Part shown: in pieces, positions 44,371-57,600 of the stretch
Layout of the letters: each line of letters starts with the position of its first letter
How positions within the stretch are numbered: position 1 is the first letter of the stretch
From: Streptomyces sp. NBC_00190
Lineage (GTDB): Bacteria; Actinomycetota; Actinomycetes; Streptomycetales; Streptomycetaceae
Direction: 5' to 3'
Assembly (NCBI RefSeq): GCF_036203305.1
Contig: NZ_CP108131.1
Location: forward strand, 7,254,001 to 7,318,000
DNA length: 64,000 nucleotides
The notes under the pieces: model-generated
What the model saw: the letters and a program-made list of their open reading frames with translations, nothing else
Databases searched by the model: none
What the model was told of the DNA's origin: nothing
Translations under genes and position numbers: made by a program

Positions 44371-47300
44371 ATGATCCCGTTGTCTTTCGCGCAGCATCGG
44401 CTTTGGTTCCTGCACAAGCTGGAGGGACCATCGGCGACATACAACATGCCGCTCGCACTGCGCCTGAGCGGCGGGATCGACGTGGAGGCGCTGCACGCCG
44501 GCCTGCTGGACGTGATGGAGCGGCACGAGTCGCTGCGCACCGTCTTCCCCGAGGCCGATGGTGAGCCGCACCAGCTGGTGCTCGATCCGGCGGATGTGCG
44601 GCTCGCCTGGGAACAGCGGTCCGTGACGGAAGCGGAACTGCCGGCCGCGCTGGACGAGGTGGCCCGCAACACCTTCGACCTGGCCACGGAAGTACCGATC
44701 CGAGCTTGGCTGTTCGAGGTGTCGGCCGACGAACACGTCCTGATGCTTCTCATGCACCACATCGCGGGCGACGGCTGGTCGATGGGCCCGCTCGCGCGCG
44801 ACGTGGTCGAGGCGTACACCGCGCGCGTCGAGGACCGGAACCCGAGCTGGGACGAACTGCCCGTGCAGTACGTCGACTACACGCTCTGGCAGCGCGAACT
44901 GCTCGGAGACGAGTCGGACCCGAACAGTGTGCTGTCCAAGCAGGTCGACTATTGGAGGGAGAAACTGGCCGGGCTGCCCGAACAGTCCACTTTCCCCACC
45001 GACCGCGCCCGCCCCGCCGTGGCATCGTACGAGGGTGCGCAGCTGAGCCTCGAACTGGACCGGGAGCTGCACCAACGGCTCGTCGAGCTGGCGCGTCGTT
45101 CGAACAGCACCGTGTTCATGGTGCTCCAGGCGGGCATGGCGGCCCTGATGAGCCGGCTCGGCGCAGGCACCGACATCGCGCTGGGCGCGGGCGTGGCCGG
45201 TCGCACGGACGAGGCACTCGATGACCTCATCGGCTTCTTCGTGAACATGTTCGTGCTCCGTACGGACACCTCGGGCGATCCGACCTTCGAGGAGCTGCTG
45301 GGCCGGGTCCGTGAGACCAGTCTGGCGGCCTACGCCAACCAGGACGTGCCCTTCGAACATCTGGTGGAGCTGCTGAACCCGCAGCGGTCCACCGGTCACC
45401 ACCCCCTCTTCCAGGTGGCCCTCGTCCTCCAGAACGCGCCGAGCGGAGACTTCGAACTCCCGGGAATCCAGGTACAGGCCGAGGTCCTGGGATCCGGAAC
45501 GTCCCGCTTCGACATGCTCATCTCGCTCACCGAGCGCCATGAGCCGGTGACCGGGCCGGCGGGCGTCGAGGTGCAGGTCGAGTATTCGACGGATCTGTTT
45601 GATCGTTCGTCGGTTGAGCGGTTGCTTGGGCGTTGGGTGTGGTTGCTGGAGCAGGTGGTGGCTGATCCGTTGGTGCGGGTTGGTGGGGTTGAGTTGTTGG
45701 CGGAGGCTGAGCGGGAGCTGGTGTTGTCGGGGTGGAATGAGACGGGGTGTGTGGTTCCGGAGGCTTCGCTGGCTGGGTTGTTCGAGGCTCAGGTGGTGCG
45801 GGATCCGGGTGCGACGGCGGTGGTGCGTGGTGGGGAGTCGTTGTCGTATGGGGAGTTGAATGCGCGGGCGAACCGGCTGGCGCATTGGCTGATCGGTGAG
45901 GGTGTGGGGCCGGAGTCGTTGGTGGGGGTGATGCTGCCGCGTTCGGTTGATCTGGTGGTGGCGGTCCTTGCTGTGCTGAAGGCCGGTGGCGGGTATGTGC
46001 CGATTGATGTGGAGTATCCGGCGGAGCGGCGTGCGTTCATTCTTGAGGATGCGGCGCCGGTGCTTGTGCTGGATGAGCGTGTGCTGGGTGGGGATTTTTC
46101 GGGGTTTGCGGATTCGGATCCTGGGGTGGTGGTGGATCTGGGGCATCCGGAGTATGTGATTTATACGTCGGGTTCTACGGGTCGGCCCAAGGGTGTGGTG
46201 GTGTCGCATCGGGGTGTGGCGAGTCTGGCGGTGACGCAGGTCGGGTTGCTGGAGCTGGGGCCGGAGAGCCGGGTGCTGCAGTTTGCTTCGCCGAGTTTTG
46301 ATACTGCGTTCTGGGATTTGCTGGTGGCTTTTGCTTCGGGTGCGGTGTTGGTGGTGCCTGAGCGTGGTCGGCTGGTGGGTGGGGAGTTGTTGCGGGTCCT
46401 GGCTGAGGGTCGGGTGTCGCATGCGTTGATTCCGCCGTCGGTGGTGGCGACGTTGCCGGTGGATGCTCCGGCGTTGCTGGGGGATCTGTGCTGTCTGGTG
46501 GTGGGTGCTGAGGCGGTGCCGCTGGATCTGGTGGCGCGGTGGTCGCCGGGGCGTCGGGTGATGAATGCGTATGGTCCGACGGAGACGACGGTCATTGTGG
46601 CGATGGCCGGCCCGATGGTGGGTGATGTGCCGATCGGGCGGCCGGTGGCGAATACCCGGCTTTATGTGCTGGATGAGGGTTTGTGTCCGGTGCCGGTGGG
46701 TGTTCCGGGTGAGTTGTATGTGGCGGGTTCGGGTCTGGCGCGCGGGTATGTGGGTCGTGCTGGTCTGACGGCTGAGCGGTTTGTGGCGTCTCCGTTCGGT
46801 GTGGGTGCGCGGATGTACCGGACGGGTGATCTGGTGCGTTGGCGTGCGGATGGGCAGCTGGAGTATCTGGGGCGTGCTGATGAGCAGGTGAAGGTGCGTG
46901 GGTTCCGGATCGAGCCGGGTGAGATCGAGTCGCTGCTGGTGGGTTTTGAGGGTGTCCGTCAGGCTGCGGTGATCGCTCGTGAGGATGTTCCGGGGGATCA
47001 GCGTCTGGTGGCCTATGTCGTGCCTGATCTTGAGGTGGCTTCGGCTGCCGTGTTGCCCGATGCCGCGGACTCCGCCGTGTCTTCTTCGGTCGGGATGTCT
47101 GGTACCGAGGCGCAGGTGGAGGAGTGGCGGGAGATTTACGACTCGGTGTATTCCGGGGCGGGTTCTGGCGGCTTTGGTGAGGATTTCTCGGGCTGGGACA
47201 GTTCGTATTCGGGTGAGCCGATTGCGTTGGGTGAGATGCGTGCCTGGCGGGATGCGGTCGTGGAGCAGGTGCGTGGGTTCGGTGCGCGTCGGGTGCTGGA

Positions 47301-48610
47301 GATCGGTGTCGGTTCGGGTCTGCTGATGGCGCATCTGGCCGGCGGTGTGGAGGAGTACTGGGGCACGGATTTGTCGTCGGCGGTGATCGGGCGTCTGGAG
47401 GGCCAGGTTGCCGAGGCGGGTCTGGGGAACGTCCGTCTGCGGGCACAGCCGGCAGACGTGACGGAGGGGCTGCCGGAGGGCTTCTTCGACACGGTTCTGA
47501 TCAATTCGGTGGTGCAGTACTTCCCTGATGGGGAGTATCTGGCGCGGGTGATCGACCGGGCGGTCGGGCTGCTGGCTCCTGGCGGCCGGCTGATTGTCGG
47601 TGACGTGCGGCATGCGGGTTCGCTGCGTGTTCTGCATGCGGCTGTTCACGCGGGCCGGGGTGCGGTGGCGCGCGCGGTGGTGGACCGTGCGGTGCTGCTG
47701 GAGAAGGAACTGGTCGCCGCACCCGAGTTCTTTGCGGAGCTGGCCCGGCGGGATGGCCGGATTGGCGGGCTGGATATCCGTCTGAAGCGGGGCGGGTATC
47801 ACAATGAGCTGACCCGGCATCGCTACGAGGTGGTGTTCCACAAGGATCCGGCCGGAGTACTGGACGTTTCCGGTGCCCGTGAAGTGGTCTGGGAACCGGG
47901 CCAGGACCTTGAGGCTTTCGCCGGGATCGATGTTCCGGTGCGTGTGGTGCGCATTCCGAATGCGCGGCTGGTGGCCGAGGTTGCCGCTGAGCACGTGGTC
48001 GACGGGCATGACGCGGAGGACTTCGGGCCGGCTGTTGATCCGGAGGCTCTGGTTGTCCGGGGCGCCGGGCTGGGTCTGCGGGTCGTGCCGACCTGGTCAC
48101 CGGGGTCGGTGGCCCACTTCGATGCCGTCATCCTCCCGGCCGGGGCTGATGATGCGGTTCTGTCCGGTGTCTACATTCCCTCCAGTTCTACTTCTGCCTG
48201 GGTGAACAGCCCCGGTGCCGCCCGGGGAATCGGGGCGGTCGTCAAGGCGGCCCGTGCGCAGCTGGCCGAGGGCCTGCCCGACTACATGGTCCCGTCGGCC
48301 GTCATGGCCGTGGCGCGGCTTCCGCTGTCTCCGAACGGCAAGCTGGACCGCCGGGCGCTCCCGAAGCCCGACTACGCGGCGGCCTCGGGCGGGCGGGCTC
48401 CGCGGACTCCGCAGGAAGAAGTCCTCGCCGGCCTGTTCGCCGAAGTCCTCGGCGTCGACCGCGTCGGCATCGATGACAGCTTCTTCGACCTCGGCGGCCA
48501 CTCCCTCCTCGCCACCCGCCTCGTGAGCCGCATCCGGACCATCCTGGGCGTGGAGCTGCCCATCAAGGACGTCTTCGCCGCCCCGACGGTCGCCGGGCTG
48601 GCGGCAACGC
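44371..48610 (+). other. NRPS module 1: C-A(nMT)-T, NMe-residue of unassigned type
   Basis: The C domain (residues 1-440) has HHIAGDG. The A domain begins near residue 468 with [11 protein letters not shown]; an N-methyltransferase (about 914-1160, SAM motif VLEIGVGSG) is inserted between A8 and A9, and A10 [10 protein letters not shown] follows. T domain Ser1378. The ten-residue pocket code I extract is DTWLVGAVIK. The nearest code I know is the leucine type DAWLYGAVMK, but three positions differ, so the substrate stays open. A C domain at the very N-terminus suggests an acyl starter or an upstream partner protein. Confidence 0.85.
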
Positions 48611-51600
48611 TGGCCGGTGCCAGGGGGCTCGCTCGCACGGCACTGGTACCGATGGAGCGCCCTGATGTGGTGCCACTGTCCTTCGCGCAGCGCCGCCTGT
48701 GGTTCCTCCACAAGCTGGAAGGTCCGTCGGCGACCTACAACGTGCCCTTGGCGCTCAGGCTCAAGGGCACCATCGACTCCGATGCGCTGCGTGCCGCCCT
48801 GGGTGACGTGGTCGGCCGGCACGAGTCGCTGCGTACGGTGTTCCCCGAGGCGGGGGGTGAGCCGTATCAGCTGGTGCTGGAAACCGGGCAAGCCGACTTC
48901 CGTTGGGATCACCGTGTGGTCAGCGAGGACGAGCTCCCGGCCGCACTGGAGAAGGCGGCTCGGCACGGGTTCGATCTTTCCTCCGAGATCCCGTTGCGCG
49001 CCTGGCTGTTCGAGCTGAGTGGCGACGAGTGCGTCCTGCTCCTTCTGATGCACCACATCGCGGGTGACGGCTGGTCGATGGGCCCCCTGGCCCGGGACGT
49101 GGCGGAGGCTTACACGGCCCGTACGCACGGTGCTGCCCCCCAGTGGGCCGAACTTCCCGTACAGTACGCCGACTTCACGCTGTGGCAGCGTGAGCTGCTG
49201 GGTGATCTGGCGGCTCCGAGCAGCATGTTGGAGATCCAGATCGACTACTGGCGCGAGCAGTTGGCCGGTCTGCCGGATCAGGTGAGTTTCCCCGCCGACC
49301 GGCCCCGCCCTGCGGTGGCTTCGTACCAGGGTGCACACCTGACTTTGGAGCTGGACGCCAAGCTGCATCGGCAGCTGATCGCCCTGGCCCGAGGTTCGAA
49401 CGCGACCGTGTTCATGGTGCTCCAGGCGGCCATGGCGGCCCTGCTGACCCGCCTCGGCGCCGGAACGGACATCCCGATCGGCTCGCCGATGGCAGGCCGC
49501 ATGGACAATGCGCTGGATGATCTCGTGGGGTTCTTCGTCAACACCCTCGTCCTGCGTACGGACACCTCCGGCGACCCGAGCTTCGAGGAACTCCTCGGCC
49601 GCGTCCGGGAGACCAGCCTCGCGGCGTACGGCAACCAGGAGGTGCCGTTCGAGCACCTGGTGGAGCTGCTCAATCCGGAGCGCTCGACCTCGCGCCACCC
49701 GCTCTTCCAGGTCATCCTCGCCCTGCAGAACGCGCCCGAGGCGTCTTTCGAACTTCCCGGCCTCCAGATGGAGATGGAGGGCACGGACCTGCGGCTCTCA
49801 CCGGCCGACACCGTTGTGAACGTCCTTGAGCGCCGTGACCGTGCGGACAACCCCGCCGGCATCGACGTGTACGTCGAGTACGCGACCGATCTGTTCGACC
49901 GTGTGACGGTCGAGCGGGTGATGGGTCGGTGGGTGCGGTTGTTGGAGCAGGTGGTGGCGGATCCGTCGTTGCCGATCGGGCGTGTCGAGCTGTTGTCGGA
50001 GGTGGAGAGGGCTCAGCTGGTCTCGGGTTGGAATGACACGGCGGTTGAGGTGTCCGAGGCGACGCTGGCTGGGCTGTTCGAGGCCCAGGTGGTGCGGGCT
50101 CCGGGTGCGACCGCGGTGGTCCGTGGTGGGGAGTCGTTGTCGTACGGGGAGTTGAATGCGCGGGCGAACCGGCTGGCGCATTGGCTGATCGGTCAGGGTG
50201 TGGGGCCGGAGTCGTTGGTGGCGGTGGTGCTGCCGCGTTCGGTTGACATGGTCGTTTCTGTGCTTGCCGTGCTGAAGGCCGGTGGTGCGTATGTGCCGGT
50301 TGATCCGGAGTATCCGGCGGAGCGGCGTGCGTTCATTCTTGAGGACGCGGCGCCCGTCCTCGTCCTTGACGAGGATGTGCTGTGTGGGGACTTCTCCGGG
50401 TTTGCGGATTCGGATCCTGGGGTGGCGGTGGATCTGGGGCATCCGGCGTATGTGATCTATACGTCGGGTTCTACGGGGCGTCCCAAGGGTGTGGTGGTGT
50501 CGCATCGGGGTGTGGCGAGTCTGGGGTCCGCGCAGGTCGAGCGGTTCGGTGTGACGGCTGCGAGCCGGGTTCTGCAGTTCGCTTCGCCGAGTTTTGACGC
50601 GGCGATGTCGGAGATGTTGATGTCGTTCGCGTCGGGTGCGGTGCTGGTGCTGCCGGAGGGCGGGAAGCTGGCGGGTGAGGCGCTGCTGGCGGTGCTGGCC
50701 GGGCAGGGGATCACGCATGTGACGGTGCCGCCGTCGGTGCTGGGGGCTTTGCCTGCTGGTGTGGAGTCTGGGTCGGGGCTTTCGTCTTTGGAGACGGTTG
50801 TTCTGGCGGGTGAGGCTGCTCCTGTGGAGTTGGTGGCCCGGTGGTCGGGGTCGCGGCGTGTGGTGAATGCGTATGGTCCGACGGAGTCGACGGTGTGTGT
50901 GTCGATGAGCGGTGAGGTGTCGGATGGTGTGGTTCCCATCGGTCATCCGGTGGTGAACACGTCCGTGTATGTGCTGGATGAGGGTTTGTGTCCGGTGCCG
51001 GTGGGTGTTCCGGGTGAGTTGTATGTGGCGGGTTCGGGTCTGGCGCGTGGGTATGTGGGTCGTGCTGGTCTGACGGCTGAGCGGTTTGTGGCGTCTCCGT
51101 TCGGTGTGGGTGCGCGGATGTACCGGACGGGTGATCTGGTGCGTTGGCGTGCGGATGGGCAGTTGGAGTATCTGGGGCGTGCTGATGAGCAGGTGAAGGT
51201 GCGTGGGTTCCGGATCGAGCCGGGTGAGATCGAGTCGCTGCTGGTGGGTTTTGAGGGTGTCCGTCAGGCTGCGGTGATCGCTCGTGAGGACGTTCCGGGG
51301 GATCAGCGTCTGGTGGCCTATGTGGTTCCCGATGCTGGTGGCCGGCCTGTTGCGGGGGTGCTGGTGGAGTCGCTCGCCGAGCGGCTTCCCGAGTACATGG
51401 TCCCGGCAGCCGTGGTGCTGCTGGACGACGGTCTCCCGCTCACCCCGAACGGCAAGCTGGACCGCCGGGCGCTGCCCAAGCCCGACTATGCGGCGGCCTC
51501 GGGCGGGCGGGCTCCGCGGACTCCACAGGAAGAGGTCCTCGCGGGCCTGTTCGCCGAAGTCCTCGGCGTCGACCGAGTCGGCATCGACGACAGCTTCTTC

Positions 51601-54600
51601 GACCTCGGCGGCCATTCCCTCCTCGCCACCCGCCTCGTGAGCCGCATCCGGACCGTCCTGGGCGTGGAGCTGCCCATCATGGACGTCTTCGACTCGCCGA
51701 CGGTCGCAGGCCTCGCGGCGCTGCTCGACGCGTCCCTGCTGCGGGGGCGCGCCACCCTTGTTCCGATGAAGCGCCCGGAGGCCGTACCGCTGTCCTTCGC
51801 GCAGCGCCGCCTGTGGTTCCTCCACCAGATGGACGGCCGCTCGGCGACGTACAACGTCCCGCTCATCCTGCGCCTGAAGGGAGCGGTGGACCCTGCCGCG
51901 CTCGCCAGTGCGCTGCGTGACGTCATCGGCCGGCACGAGTCGCTGCGTACGGTGTTCCCCGAGGCGGGGGGTGAGCCGTATCAGCTGGTGCTGGAAACCG
52001 GGGAAGCCGATTTCCGTTGGGATCACTGTGTCGTCAGCGAGGACGAGCTTCCGGCCGCGCTGGAAGAAGCGGCCCGGCACGGGTTCGACCTGTCCGGCGA
52101 ACTGCCTCTGCGCGCGTCGTTCTTCGAACTGGGCGCGGATGACAGCGTCCTGATGCTTCTGATGCACCACATCGCGGGTGACGGCTGGTCGATGGGCCCC
52201 CTGGCCCGGGACGTGGTGGAGGCCTACACGGCGCGCACGCGCGGTGCTGCCCCCCGATGGTCCGAACTCCCGGTCCAGTACGCCGATTACACCCTCTGGC
52301 AGCGTGAACTGCTCGGTGAGGCCGCTGACCCCGACAGTCTCTACCAAAGCCAAGTGGCGTACTGGCGCAAGCAGTTGGCCGGTCTGCCGGATCAGGTGAG
52401 CTTCCCCGCCGACCGGCCCCGCCCGGCGCAGGCCTCGTACCGGGGCGGCTATCTGACCTTCGAGCTCGATGCCGCTCTGCACCGCCGGCTGATCGCTCTG
52501 GCACGGGCATCGGGCACCACCGTGTTCATGGCGCTCCAAGCCGGTATGGCGGCCCTGCTGACCCGTCACGGCGCCGGAACGGACATCCCGATCGGCTCGC
52601 CGATCGCGGGCCGCACGGATGACGCGCTGGACGATCTCGTGGGGTTCTTCATCAACACCCTCGTCCTGCGTACGGACACCTCCGGCGACCCGAGCTTCGA
52701 GGAACTCCTCGGCCGCGTCCGGGAGACCAGCCTCGCGGCGTACGGCAACCAGGAGGTGCCGTTCGAGCACCTGGTGGAGCTGCTCAACCCGGAGCGCTCG
52801 ACCTCGCACCACCCGCTCTTCCAGGTCATCATGGGCCTGCAGAACGCCCCCGAGGCGTCATTCGAATTCCCCGGCCTCCAGGTAGAGCTCGGTGGCCTGG
52901 ACCTGAACATCTCCAAGGCGGACCTCGAACTCAACGTGGTCGAACGCCGCGGTCACGACGGCACCCCGGAAGGCGTGCTCGCTGCCGTTCAGTACGCGAC
53001 CGATCTGTTCGACCGTGTGACGGTCGAGCGGGTGATGGGTCGGTGGGTGCGGTTGTTGGAGCAGGTGGTGGCGGATCCGTCGTTGCCGATCGGGCGTGTC
53101 GAGCTGTTGTCGGAGGTGGAGAGGGCTCAGCTGGTCTCGGGTTGGAATGACACGGCGGTTGAGGTGTCCGAGGCGACGATGGCTGGGCTGTTCGAGGCCC
53201 AGGTGGTGCGGGCTCCGGGTGCGACGGCGGTGGTCCGTGGCGGGGAGTCGTTGTCGTACGGGGAGTTGAATGCGCGGGCGAACCGGCTGGCGCATTGGCT
53301 GATCGGTCAGGGTGTGGGGCCGGAGTCGTTGGTGGCGGTGGTGCTGCCGCGTTCGGTTGACATGGTCGTTTCTGTGCTTGCCGTGCTGAAGGCCGGTGGT
53401 GCGTATGTGCCGGTTGATCCGGAGTATCCGGCGGAGCGGCGTGCGTTCATTCTTGAGGACGCGGCGCCCGTCCTCGTCCTTGACGAGGATGTGCTGCGTG
53501 GGGATGTTTCGGGGTTCCCGGACATTGATCCTGGTATCAGTGTGTCCATGGCCAATCCGGCGTATGTGATCTATACGTCGGGTTCTACGGGGCGTCCCAA
53601 GGGTGTGGTGGTGTCGCATCGGGGTGTGGCGAGTCTGGGGTCCGCGCAGGTCGAGCGGTTCGGTGTGACGGCTGCGAGCCGGGTTCTGCAGTTCGCTTCG
53701 CCGAGTTTTGACGCGGCGATGTCGGAGATGTTGATGTCGTTCGCGTCGGGTGCGGTGCTGGTGCTGCCGGAGGGCGGGAAGCTGGCGGGTGAGGCGCTGC
53801 TGGCGGTGCTGGCCGGGCAGGGGATCACGCATGTGACGGTGCCGCCGTCGGTGCTGGGGGCTTTGCCTGCTGGTGTGGAGTCTGGGTCGGGGCTTTCGTC
53901 TTTGGAGACGGTTGTTCTGGCGGGTGAGGCTGCTCCTGTGGAGTTGGTGGCCCGGTGGTCGGGGTCGCGGCGTGTGGTGAATGCGTATGGTCCGACGGAG
54001 TCGACGGTGTGTGTGTCGATGAGCGGTGAGGTGTCGGATGGTGTGGTTCCCATCGGTCATCCGGTGGTGAACACGTCCGTGTATGTGCTGGATGAGGGTT
54101 TGTGTCCGGTGCCGGTGGGTGTTCCGGGTGAGTTGTATGTGGCGGGTTCGGGTCTGGCGCGCGGGTATGTGGGTCGTGCTGGTCTGACGGCTGAGCGGTT
54201 TGTGGCGTCTCCGTTCGGTGTGGGTGCGCGGATGTACCGGACGGGTGATCTGGTGCGCTGGCGTGCGGATGGGCAGCTGGAGTATCTGGGGCGTGCTGAT
54301 GAGCAGGTGAAGGTGCGTGGGTTCCGGATCGAGCCGGGTGAGATCGAGTCGCTGCTGGTGGGTTTCGAGGGTGTCCGTCAGGCTGCGGTGATCGCTCGTG
54401 AGGACGTTCCGGGGGATCAGCGTCTGGTGGCCTATGTGGTTCCCGATGCTGGTGGCCGGCCTGTTGCGGGGGTGCTGGTGGAGTCGCTCGCCGAGCGGCT
54501 TCCCGAGTACATGGTCCCGGCAGCCGTGGTGCTGCTGGACGACGGTCTCCCGCTCACCCCGAACGGCAAGCTGGACCGCCGGGCGCTGCCCAAGCCCGAC

Positions 54601-57600
54601 TACGCGGCAGCCTCCGGCAGCCGGGCTCCGCGCACTCGGGAGGAGGAGATCCTCTGCGGGCTCTTCGCCGAAGTCCTCGGCGTCGACCGTGTCGGCATCG
54701 ATGACAGCTTCTTCGACCTCGGCGGCCACTCCCTCCTCGCCACCCGCCTGGTCAACCGGATCCGTACCGAACTCGACGTGGAGATCCCCTTCCACGTCAT
54801 GTTCGAGTCGCCGACGGTGTCCGGCCTGATCGACGAGCTGGGTCTGCGTCCCGTCGCCGACACCCGGCTGCCGCTGGCGCCCATGAAGCGCCCGGAGGTG
54901 ATTCCGCTGTCCTTCGCCCAGCGGCGCCTGTGGTTCCTGGACCAGCTGGAGGGCCCTTCGACGACCTACAACATGCCGCTTCCGCTGCGGCTGCGCGGCA
55001 GGCTCGACGAGGCCGCCCTGAGCTCCGCCCTGAGTGACGCGATGGCTCGGCACGAGTCGCTGCGCACCGTCTTCCAGGCCGTCGACGGAGAGCCCCACCA
55101 GGTGGTGCTGGAGGCCGCGGAGGCCGCGTCGGCCTTCGTCTGGGAGCGGCGCACCGTGACGGAAGCGGAGCTGCCGACGGCACTCGGCGAAGCCGCCCGT
55201 CACACCTTCCGACTGGCCTCCGAAGTCCCCTTCCGCGCATGGCTGTTCGAGCTCGGACCCGAAGAGCACGTCCTGCTGCTCCTGCTGCACCACATCACCG
55301 GCGACGGCTGGTCGCTGGGTGCGCTGGCGCGTGACGTGGTCGACGCGTACGGAGCACGTCGTCAGGGCCTGGTTTCGCAGTGGGAAGAGCTCCCGGTGCA
55401 GTACGTCGACTACACCCTTTGGCAGCGCGAGCTGCTCGGTGACGAAGACGACCCGGACAGTCTGTACGGGCGGCAGGTGGCCTATTGGCGCGAGACACTG
55501 GCGGCTCTCCCCGAGCAGATCAGCCTGCCCGCCGACCGGCCCCGGCCGGCGGAGATCTCGTACGCCGGTGCCTCGGTGGACTTCGAGCTGGACGCGGAGC
55601 TGCACCGGCGGCTGGCCGAACTGGCCCGGAAGTCCGGCGCCACCGTCTTCATGGCCCTCCAAGCGGCCATGGCAGCGCTGCTGACCCGCCTCGGAGCCGG
55701 AACGGACATCCCGCTCGGCTCGCCGATCGCGGGCCGCATGGACGACGCCCTCGACGACCTCGTCGGGTTCTTCGTCAACACCCTCGTCCTGCGTACGGAC
55801 ACCTCCGGCGACCCGAGCTTCGAGGAACTCCTCGGCCGCGTCCGGGAGACCAGCCTCGCGGCGTACGAGCACCAGGACGTGCCCTTCGACCACCTCGTGG
55901 AACTTCTCAACCCCAATCGCTCCTCCTCCCACCACCCGCTCTTCCAGGTCATGCTGGTCCTCCAGGACAACCCGACCGCCGAGTTCGGCCTGCCCGGGCT
56001 GGAGGTCGCCGGCGAGCCCGTCGACATCGAGACCGCCAAGGTCGACCTGTCGGTCAACGTCCTGGAGCGACACGACGACGCCGGTGCGCCCGTCGGCATC
56101 GTCGGTGCGCTGAAGTACGCCACCGCACTGTTCGACCGTTCGACGGTCGAGGGGCTGCTGGAGCGCTGGGTGAGGCTGCTGGAGCAGGTCGTGGCCGACC
56201 CGTCGCTGAGCCTCGGGCGCGTCGAGCTGCTGGCCGAAGCCGAGCGCGGGCAGATGCTGAACGCCTGGAACGACACCGCCGTGGAGGTGCCCCAGCTCAC
56301 GCTCCCCGAGCTGTTCGAGACCCAGGTACGGCGAGCCCCGGACGCGGTCGCATTGGTGTGCGGCGCCCAGTCCCTGACGTACGGAGAGCTGAACGCCCGT
56401 GCCAACAGGCTCGCGCACTGGCTCGTCGGCCAGGGCGTGGGCCCCGAGAAGCTCGTCGGCGTGCTGGTGCCCCGGTCCCTCGACGCCGTCGTCGCGGTCC
56501 TCGCCGTACTGAAGGCGGGCGGCGCGTACGTGCCGGTCGACCCCGAGTACCCGCAGGCGCGGCGCGACTTCATCCTGGCCGACTCCGCGCCGGTCCTCGT
56601 CCTGGACGAGGCCGCGCTCGCCCAGGACCTGTCCGGCTTCGACGACACCGATCCCGAGATCGACGTCGAGATGGAGCACCCGGCGTACGTCATCTACACG
56701 TCGGGCTCCACCGGCACGCCGAAGGGCGTCGTGGTGGAGCACCGCTCCGTCGCCAACTATCTGAACTGGTCCGCGCACCACTACCCGGCCGCGCGCGGCG
56801 CGACGCTGGTGCCCACCTCGATGGCCTTCGACCTGACCGTCACCGGCCTCTACACCACGCTGGTCGTCGGTGGCCGGGTCTACCTCAGCGGCCTGGACGA
56901 CCTCCCGGCCCAGGGCAACGGCGTTCCCGTGGCGCTGCTGAAGGCAACCCCGTCGCACCTGCCGATGCTGAGCGACCTGCCCAAGCACTGGTCGCCGGGC
57001 GAGATGCTGATCCTCGGGGGCGAGGCCCTGACCAGCGAAGCGCTGCAGCAGTGGCGGGCCGCCAACCGGCGGGTCACGGTCGTCAACGCCTACGGGCCGA
57101 CCGAGACCACCGTCAACTGCACCGAGTTCCGGATCGGCCCGAAGGAGAAGCTGCCCGCCGGACCGGTCCCGATCGGGCGCCCGTTCTGGAACATGCGCGC
57201 CTACGTGCTCGACGAGCGGCTGGGGCTGGTGCCGACGGGCGCGGTGGGCGAACTGTACGTCGCGGGTGCCCAGCTGGCCCGTGGCTACCTGGGCAGGACC
57301 GGCCTCACCGCCGAGCGGTTCGTGGCCTGCCCCTTCGAACCGGGTGCACGCATGTACCGCACGGGCGACCTCGTCCGCTGGCGCGCGGACGGACAGCTGG
57401 AATACGCCGGGCGTGCGGACGAGCAGCTCAAGATCCGGGGCTTCCGCATCGATCCGGGTGAGATCTCGGCGACGCTGCTCGGCCACCCGGACGTACGACA
57501 GGCCGCCGTCGCGGCCCGCGAGACCGGGCAAGGTGACACCCAGCTCGTCGGGTACGTCGTCGCGGACGGCGAGCGGGGCACGGTCGGTGTGGACACCGCC

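Noticed and set aside
49260..49330. Possible internal gene starts and gene break between modules
   Set aside because: The NRPS frame is uninterrupted from 44371 to the window end; no stop was found in it.
46661..54440. Regularly repeated DNA in the NRPS considered as a tandem array or CRISPR-like element
   Set aside because: The repeats are kilobase-scale, in frame and correspond to adenylation domains.
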